Position numbers and translations under genes: made by a program. Positions 58,191-64,000 of a stretch of DNA of 64,000 bases are shown one piece after another (position 1 is the first letter of the stretch; the number at the start of each line of letters is the position of its first letter). Origin of the DNA: Jackrogersella multiformis (Eukaryota > Ascomycota > Sordariomycetes > Xylariales > Hypoxylaceae); assembly GCA_902806575.1 (NCBI GenBank), contig CADCXD010000006.1, positions 868,001-932,000 on the forward strand, read 5' to 3'. The notes beneath the pieces were generated by a model. The model ran no database searches and was not told the origin of the DNA. It saw only the letters and a list, made by a program, of their open reading frames with translations.

Positions 58191-61100
58191 TCATCTATGG
58201 GCAGAATCATCTGAATCCTCCGAGACCCTCGGGAAGGGCTCCGACGCCATGAAGCCGGACGGCCGTCGGGGGAAAGACGGGGAGACGTTGTCGTCGCCGA
58301 CGACGTCCCTCGCAGTACCGTCGCCAACGCTAACGCCAATGCCAACACCCGCACTAGCCGAAAACCCGTTCCAGTCGCCATCCACACCCACCCCACCGCC
58401 GTTGTTCTTCCGCGGCGTGTTCCAGATGAGATCGACGTACAGGGACGGCTTCTCGTCGGCGCGGCGGCCGAGGAGGTAGCGGCGGAAGAACCAGGGGACG
58501 TACTTGCAGACCTGGTGGCGGACGAAGTCGCGCTTACGCACGGCGAAGATGAGGTCGAGGTCCTCGAGGGACCGGCGCTTGGTCTCCTCGACGAACAGGA
58601 ACACCAGCACGAAGGCCACGAGGTTGAGGCCCGCGAAGAGCCCCAGCGAGCCGCCGTCGTGGAGCCGCGCGTAGATGCTGGCACGCGGGAGGGGATGTGT
58701 TAGTAAGCAGTAGCATTGGTGGCCTTGGGGAGAACGTACCTCGGGAAGAACATCTGTATGAGCCCGGCGAAGAGCAGGTTGATTGCGATTGCAAATGCGC
58801 ACCCCTAGACAGGTAGGTTGGAAGTTAGCGGCCGCCGATATTGGGAATCATCTGTCGACGCTACGTACTGCTTCGCGATGGGAGAGTGGGAAGCTAATAG
58901 GTAGTTCCGTCAGCATATCTAGATCTGCGTACTTCCAGATGAGACCAACTAACCTTTCAGACGCAAGAGTGAATGGGATGGGGCCTAGGCAATGGGGTAT
59001 TAGCCGGTGGTTAGGGGTTTCAGCTACGAAGACAACTTACCCATTCCAGGGGAGTATGTTGCTGAGAACACTATACGCGTATGGCAACTTCTGATTAATT
59101 CGTTTTGCTTCGTCGAGATGTTATTTGGGTATGGAGGTACGCACAGAATACGAACACAGCCATGACCGCAACTTTCGTTTTATTCCCGTCGTCATCGTTG
59201 ATTAGGGTCGACAGGGCCGCAGCCAGCATGAATAGGCACATCACGGGCAAGGTGAGGACAAGCCACTTGCGGCGGCCGAGGGTATCGATGGTCCTAATTG
59301 CCGGAAGGCCGAAGAAGAAGTTCACGGCCCCTATACGACAGATTTAGATATGGTTTCTAGTTGCTTAAGTTAATAATCATAACGGGCTAGCTTTAGGCAT
59401 ACCATATCCGAAGCTATAAAGCATCGGGTAGAGACGTTCATCTTTGCTATTGCCCAAAACTCCACTAAACAATGTGCCTAACATAAAGGAGGAAGTCAGT
59501 TAGTCAGGTGGACCCCTGAGTGAATGTCTAGGTAAGCTAGCTACCGGAATAAAACGCCAAGATATTGACTGTTCGGCAATGTTAGCAACACGAACTTGTC
59601 CTGACCTTTTAGATGTTGGTCAGGGGCCGAATTAGAGGTCAGGAAGGTAGCAGATTGACTTACTGCCACACAGTTGCTGAGCTAACGCGACTATCGAACT
59701 ACTTATCAGAGCGTTTCTCAGTCGTCTCTGAGTGAAGAGCTGCTTGTATTGAGACGCATAGTTCTTGGTATGAGCGAAAAGCCCCCGGGGAATACCGTCG
59801 TCATGGTTTTCAACATCAAAGTCGTCCGAATATTCCTCGAGCTGGACGGACTTGTATATCAGGTAGACGTCGCGAAGTGCTTGGAGCTAATTGGTTAAGG
59901 CAGATTTAGCCATCCGTTCCCCCTTCGTTTGGATGCAGACGATACACACCTCCGTCTTACGAAGTCTCAGCAACACGTTGTATGCTTTCTGGGGGTTGTA
60001 GCTGGAAGTCCTTCGCCGCATATAATAGCGAGGGCTCTCCGGGCAGAACCACAGGCCGATCATGAGTAAGATTGCCGGAACAAAAGGGGCGCCTAGGATC
60101 AACTGTACCGACGTCTTGGGATCATTTGCCGTGTTGAACGCGAGGTTGAATACGAAGCCCATCATAATTCCGAAAGCCACCCTTCGCCATAGCTGTTACT
60201 ACGATGATTTCATGTTATAAGAGTCCAAAGCTTACCATAATTGCCAAGCAAGGATGGCACTGCCTCTCCAGAAACCAACGGCTGTCTCCGACGCAAGAAT
60301 GGGCGTACTAACGGCCTTAATGCCCATGCCTGTTCGGAGAAGAATGTTATTATAGGTTTTTTACATATTATACCTTAGCCGTGTAGGTATATATATAGAC
60401 ACAAAGCAGAAATATTCCGGACATACCGATACCATTCAGAATGCGCACCAGTAATAGTGCCTGCCAAGTCGAACACCACGCTGCCCCCAACGAGCTGGCG
60501 AATATGAGACATGCAGCCACAGCCATTGCACCTCGACGACCAACTTGGTCGTTGATGGGGAGGGACAACCAGCAGCCCAGAACAGCAGCGAAGAAGAACG
60601 GCGATGCGTTGGTGGCCCCAAGTTTCCAATCATCCAGATGAGGTTGTGAATTTTCGCTTGACGAGGTCACGTCCGGAAGTCCGAACTGATCCGCGTACAG
60701 CGAGGCACCGTTGATCGAGGACTGTACGAAGCCTTGGAGGAAGGCCGCCAGTGAGACGGTAAGGATAACAATAAACATGCTTCGTTGTGAGAAAAGAACA
60801 TCCTTCTCCAATCTCAGAGCTGTCTTCTCTTCGTCGCTCAGCTCGACTGGCAAGCTGTAGCGGGTTTCATTATAGCCGGCCATTGGAATCTCAAACCGGG
60901 CAACCCCATCATACAAACGGGCATTCTGGGCTACTCTAGCAGCTCGAAGCAACTTGCCTGGGTCGACTGTCGACAGGCATGTTCTCCCGAAAAACGCAAC
61001 ATCTTCCTGGAGTTCCTCGTCGGTTAGATGAACTAAAAAAGGGTTAATTAAGCTTCGTGATATCGTTTTAATCCATGATTATCGTACCTAGTGGGTTTTC

Positions 61101-61265
61101 AATGATCCCATGGTTGTTATTACGTCTTTTATGTACTTGATCATAGTACTGATTATGGCTTCTAGCCTCGATTGGCTCATTGTTGTTGCCAGATCTAGAC
61201 AGACACATTGTCGACATTGGGATGGATAGTGAATGGCTGAAGGAGGATCCGCGGTGATCGGCCAT
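58191..61265 (-). CDS. MFS sugar/polyol transporter
   Basis: Major facilitator of the fungal sugar-porter family with 12 predicted helices; 748 aa, long because of an N-terminal cytosolic extension containing the 'HLTDEELQEDVAFFGRTC' block and a C-terminal Ser/Gly/Asp-rich tail. Thirteen exons: 61265-61088, 61032-60427, 60329-60236, 60181-59950, 59886-59664, 59568-59545, 59477-59403, 59330-59145, 59061-59041, 58984-58954, 58893-58869, 58804-58740, 58677-58191; all phases agree. Sugar-porter signatures: 'NDQVGRRGAMA' loop, 'PESPRYYMRR', 'ALAQQLCGINILAFYSG', 'DTLGRRKWL', 'TYSPGMGPIPFTLASESFPL', and 'FVEETKRRSLEDLD'. Substrate cannot be read; related proteins carry hexoses, disaccharides or polyols. 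An upstream ATG at 61322 is an alternative start. Confidence 0.93.
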
Positions 61266-62656
61266 GGTATTGGATCCCGTGTATGAGCTAACGCAAGAAT
61301 TCGACCGAATAACTAACCTCATAAAAGACCATTGTGTATGGAGTTAAACAAGGTAAGACGAGGAATAGCTGCTCAAATCAGACCTTTTGTTCAAGTTCCC
61401 TCGCTGTCTCGGTAAGTCCAAGGTTTTCTAGCTTCGAGCCTTACTTTTCATTAAAAGCAACCATCGGTCAGCACTTATGCACTTGTTAATTGTGATGACA
61501 TAAACGGCACATATGTACCAATGAGCTCTTCCGTTGCATCTAGGATTAGCTAGCGGCGGTGGCTTGCAATATCAAGTGAATGTACAAGGTATTATAGGCC
61601 CCCAAGCCCTCACCGAGAGGCGCCTTGAAGGATTTGAGAACTTCCTTCTAGGTGTGTAGGCGCGAGGGGAGTACGTAAGTATATATAATGAACGGCAGGC
61701 TGCAATGAGGCTTGCTTAGCCACTATTGTCCGCTCCAGCTCCCCCGCGGAGTCTAGATCGTTGCTCCTTTACAAACTGTCTGCATCAACATAGCGGGTGT
61801 GTGCCAGCTCTAGCCAGCCGCGTTCGTATTTGGTAGCGAACTAGCTGCTTCAATTCCAAAATGCCTTCGCTTCCCGCGTTGATCAAGCGGATATGGGTGT
61901 AAACTACCTAGGTAGGTAGAGTAACCAAGATTGTTAACCGTACTGTGCTTCAGGTCGCCTTCAAACAATGCTCCTATAACCTGTTTAGTGATATTCCTAA
62001 TCCCAATCACTGCGGTGGCTGATGCAGGAATTGTGCAGGAGGATATATGTAGGTTGGTAGTCATTGATCTGACCGAGGATTTTCTTTAAGACATCTGCCA
62101 AGGAATACTTCTGGTTTCTTCGGTGTTGGGTCTTTCTTCGTATATGTATCCATTACAAGAGGGACCGTGAAGCCACCAATATATCGTCTACTCGTTTCCA
62201 GATCGACGAAAGAGGCAGTGTCAAGTGACGTAGTTTTCGAGCGATACATGAGCTAAGTACGTGCCTAGTTTACAAGCATTTGGTTGATAAGTAGGGTAAT
62301 ACGGAGTCCTTTACCTAGGTGTGATCCAATGACCTAAGAATATGGCCAACCCATCATCCCCCCCCAGCCCATAGTCTACCTAAGTAGACATGCAGCGTGC
62401 GTTTCAGCTCTACCCCAAATACTATTTCCTTATTTCTTGTTTTAGTTCCATTTGTATCACTTTCGGGTGTTACCCTTAGAAACCTCCTTATCCTCTGCAA
62501 AGACGTCGATGATCTGATTTAACTTTGGGACGGCAAAAGGTCCAAGTAAAATATTGAAATTCGATCTAGCGGGTTGTGAACTCCTTCGGATCGGTTGATA
62601 GAATGCCACCGGCCACCGGCCGCCGGGCTACCTGGTAGTATCGACAAGGGCTCAAG
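61266..62656. promoter_or_regulatory. Divergent spacer before the STAND gene
   Basis: 1.39 kb. A short minus-strand open frame (62061-62249, 62 codons) is tidy but has no recognised similarity and no visible neighbours to splice to. A CCTAGGTAGG motif is at about 61908-61918. Otherwise nothing seen. Confidence 0.45.
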
Positions 62657-64000
62657 ATGGATCCATTCTCTGTCACTGTGGGATCATTCCAGGTCATCGA
62701 GCTGGCCGGAGCTCTGGCTAAGGGTCTAAGTCGCTTTATCCAGAAGACTAGATATATCGGCGACACTATCCGGGAGGTCCACGATGAGATTTTCGAGCTG
62801 CAAAAAGCCGTAGGCAACATAAAAAGAACGCTCGAGAATCGACCACGCCAATTTCCCTTTGAACGCGACCACCATACGAATATCTACCGGATTATCCAGT
62901 TATGCCACACATCACTAGAGACACTAAATCGTGAGCTTCCGCAGCTCAAAGACGGGGCGGGAGCCACCGAACGAATAACACAAAGCCTTCGACATTTGTT
63001 AAAAGAAGAGCGTATCAAAGATATCATCCAACGCATTAGTTCATATAAAACTGTCCTGCAGCTAAGCTTGACAACGCTCTCGCTGGGTGCCCTTTGGGAA
63101 ACGGCAAGCTCACAGAAACAAATCCAAACCGAGATCCGCAAACTAACCGGTGCTATCCGAATGTCTCCCAATCTCGTTCTAGGTCGTGTGAGGAGGAAAG
63201 ACATTCGGTCAGTTCGCATACATAGTTCTAACACCGAGGATGAGGAAGACCCGGAAGACAGCACACTGGAAAAAGAAATTCGGGACTGGCGTAAGACAGC
63301 TGACGATGTAGCAACGGCAGTATCTCTTAATCATCTCGACGAGGCTTCCGTTGACACACACTCTATCCCCCCGAACTCATCCGTGAGTGTCGACACGTTA
63401 ACGGTATACGAGGAAGACACGTACGACCCGGAGCCTGACTACCAAGATGTGCATAATGACAAACTTCTCGATTGTCAGCTTGAAGCCAACCGAAAAATTG
63501 TGCAAGAGCTAGTGCAATGCGGTCTCTTCGTCAAGGCGGCTAGGTATCAACGAAAAGGCATCAAGCTCATGAAAAGGCTGCTAGATATCCGAACCCCGCA
63601 TAGGACAGACGATACCTCGCATGAAAACCTCACAGATATGAATGAGGGACTGGCGAGTATTTTATTGCAATGTGAAAGTGTCGAGGCCGATCTCGAAGCT
63701 AAGATCGTGTTACAACAATTGCTCGATGACGAAGTCAAGCAGGAGGCGGGTCGACTAGACGATGACCGACGAGCTAGGTTATATCACAAACTCGGCGAGC
63801 TCTACTTCAAGCAGAACAACGTCAAGAAAGCGCAGATGTTTTTGAAACGCGCCCTTGATAGCCGAGTCCAAGTACAGCCCATATCAAATAGACTCATCGA
63901 GGAATCGGTCGAACTGTTGGTCCATATCCACCTGCAATCCGAGGCACTTGATGAGGCGTGTGGACTCCGAGAATGGATGCGGCGAGAATTTCGCATAAAT
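62657..64000 (+). CDS. STAND/NLR-like protein, 3' partial
   Basis: Open from the ATG at 62657 to the end of the window (448 codons, no stop). It begins 'MDPFSVTVGSFQVIELAGAL', the characteristic start of the fungal N-terminal domain of STAND (NLR-like) proteins, followed by helices ending in 'HDEIFELQKAV'. After an acidic linker (about 190-270) come TPR-like helix pairs: 'KIVQELVQCGLFVKAARYQRKG', 'RARLYHKLGELYFKQNNVKKAQMFLKRAL' and one more at the edge. The N-terminal type is often linked to immune-like or heterokaryon-incompatibility STAND receptors, but many fungal proteins share it without a NACHT/NB-ARC domain, and the rest of this gene is outside the window. Confidence 0.85.
   Translation, partial: MDPFSVTVGSFQVIELAGALAKGLSRFIQKTRYIGDTIREVHDEIFELQKAVGNIKRTLENRPRQFPFERDHHTNIYRIIQLCHTSLETLNRELPQLKDGAGATERITQSLRHLLKEERIKDIIQRISSYKTVLQLSLTTLSLGALWETASSQKQIQTEIRKLTGAIRMSPNLVLGRVRRKDIRSVRIHSSNTEDEEDPEDSTLEKEIRDWRKTADDVATAVSLNHLDEASVDTHSIPPNSSVSVDTLTVYEEDTYDPEPDYQDVHNDKLLDCQLEANRKIVQELVQCGLFVKAARYQRKGIKLMKRLLDIRTPHRTDDTSHENLTDMNEGLASILLQCESVEADLEAKIVLQQLLDDEVKQEAGRLDDDRRARLYHKLGELYFKQNNVKKAQMFLKRALDSRVQVQPISNRLIEESVELLVHIHLQSEALDEACGLREWMRREFRIN

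Noticed and set aside
62061..62249. 62-codon minus-strand frame
   Set aside because: Looks tidy but too short to support without conservation data; mentioned only in the spacer entry.
1..64000. tRNA, rRNA or CRISPR features
   Set aside because: Scanning by eye for B-box-like GGTTCGAATCC sequences, conserved rRNA and regular repeat-spacer patterns gave nothing convincing; a tRNAscan search would be decisive for tRNAs.

Overview
This window is nuclear DNA from a filamentous ascomycete (Pezizomycotina), most likely a sordariomycete. The evidence is short introns of about 48-105 bp with GTANGT-type donors, CTAAC/CTGAC-like branch sites and YAG acceptors, together with fungal families such as a subgroup-C-type GH18 chitinase, LysM proteins, a class II peroxidase and a STAND N-terminal domain. 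AT-rich repeat debris shows RIP-like transitions. Palindromic CCTAGG/TACC motifs are scattered through nearly every spacer and none was noticed in an exon. No bacterial-type operons, rRNA, tRNA or CRISPR arrays were recognised.

Layout. 0-11 kb is a cell-wall/chitin locus: a four-LysM protein (5' end outside the window), an ankyrin-like gene, and a secreted protein of unknown family divergent from an 18-exon chitinase with killer-toxin-alpha-type architecture. 11-21 kb holds an amidoligase-like enzyme, a secreted class II heme peroxidase, and a very long helical protein whose frame is crossed by one TAG that may lie inside a 48-bp intron. 22-36 kb is mostly housekeeping: fumarylacetoacetase, a divergent intronless eIF1A-like gene, a small three-exon gene, two fungal proteins of unknown function, the GPI transamidase subunit PIG-T/Gpi16 divergent from U1 snRNP factor Luc7, an RGG-rich protein, and a nucleoside 2-deoxyribosyltransferase-like protein. 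37-44 kb holds an OPT oligopeptide transporter, an SRR1-domain protein and a TauD-type dioxygenase. 44-50 kb is an accessory, decaying pocket: a multi-LysM relic, a small cysteine-containing gene, a 180-bp MITE and a 669-bp RIP-degraded inverted-repeat element. 50-64 kb contains a membrane protein, the Dna2 nuclease-helicase, a 13-exon sugar transporter and the start of a STAND/NLR-like gene that runs off the end.

The strongest functional grouping is at the left edge. The LysM protein and chitinase both target chitin or chitooligomers, and the 388-aa secreted protein shares a 643-bp intergenic promoter region with the chitinase. All exon structures below were worked out by hand from splice signals and reading phase. 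Every junction given preserves frame, but none has transcript support.
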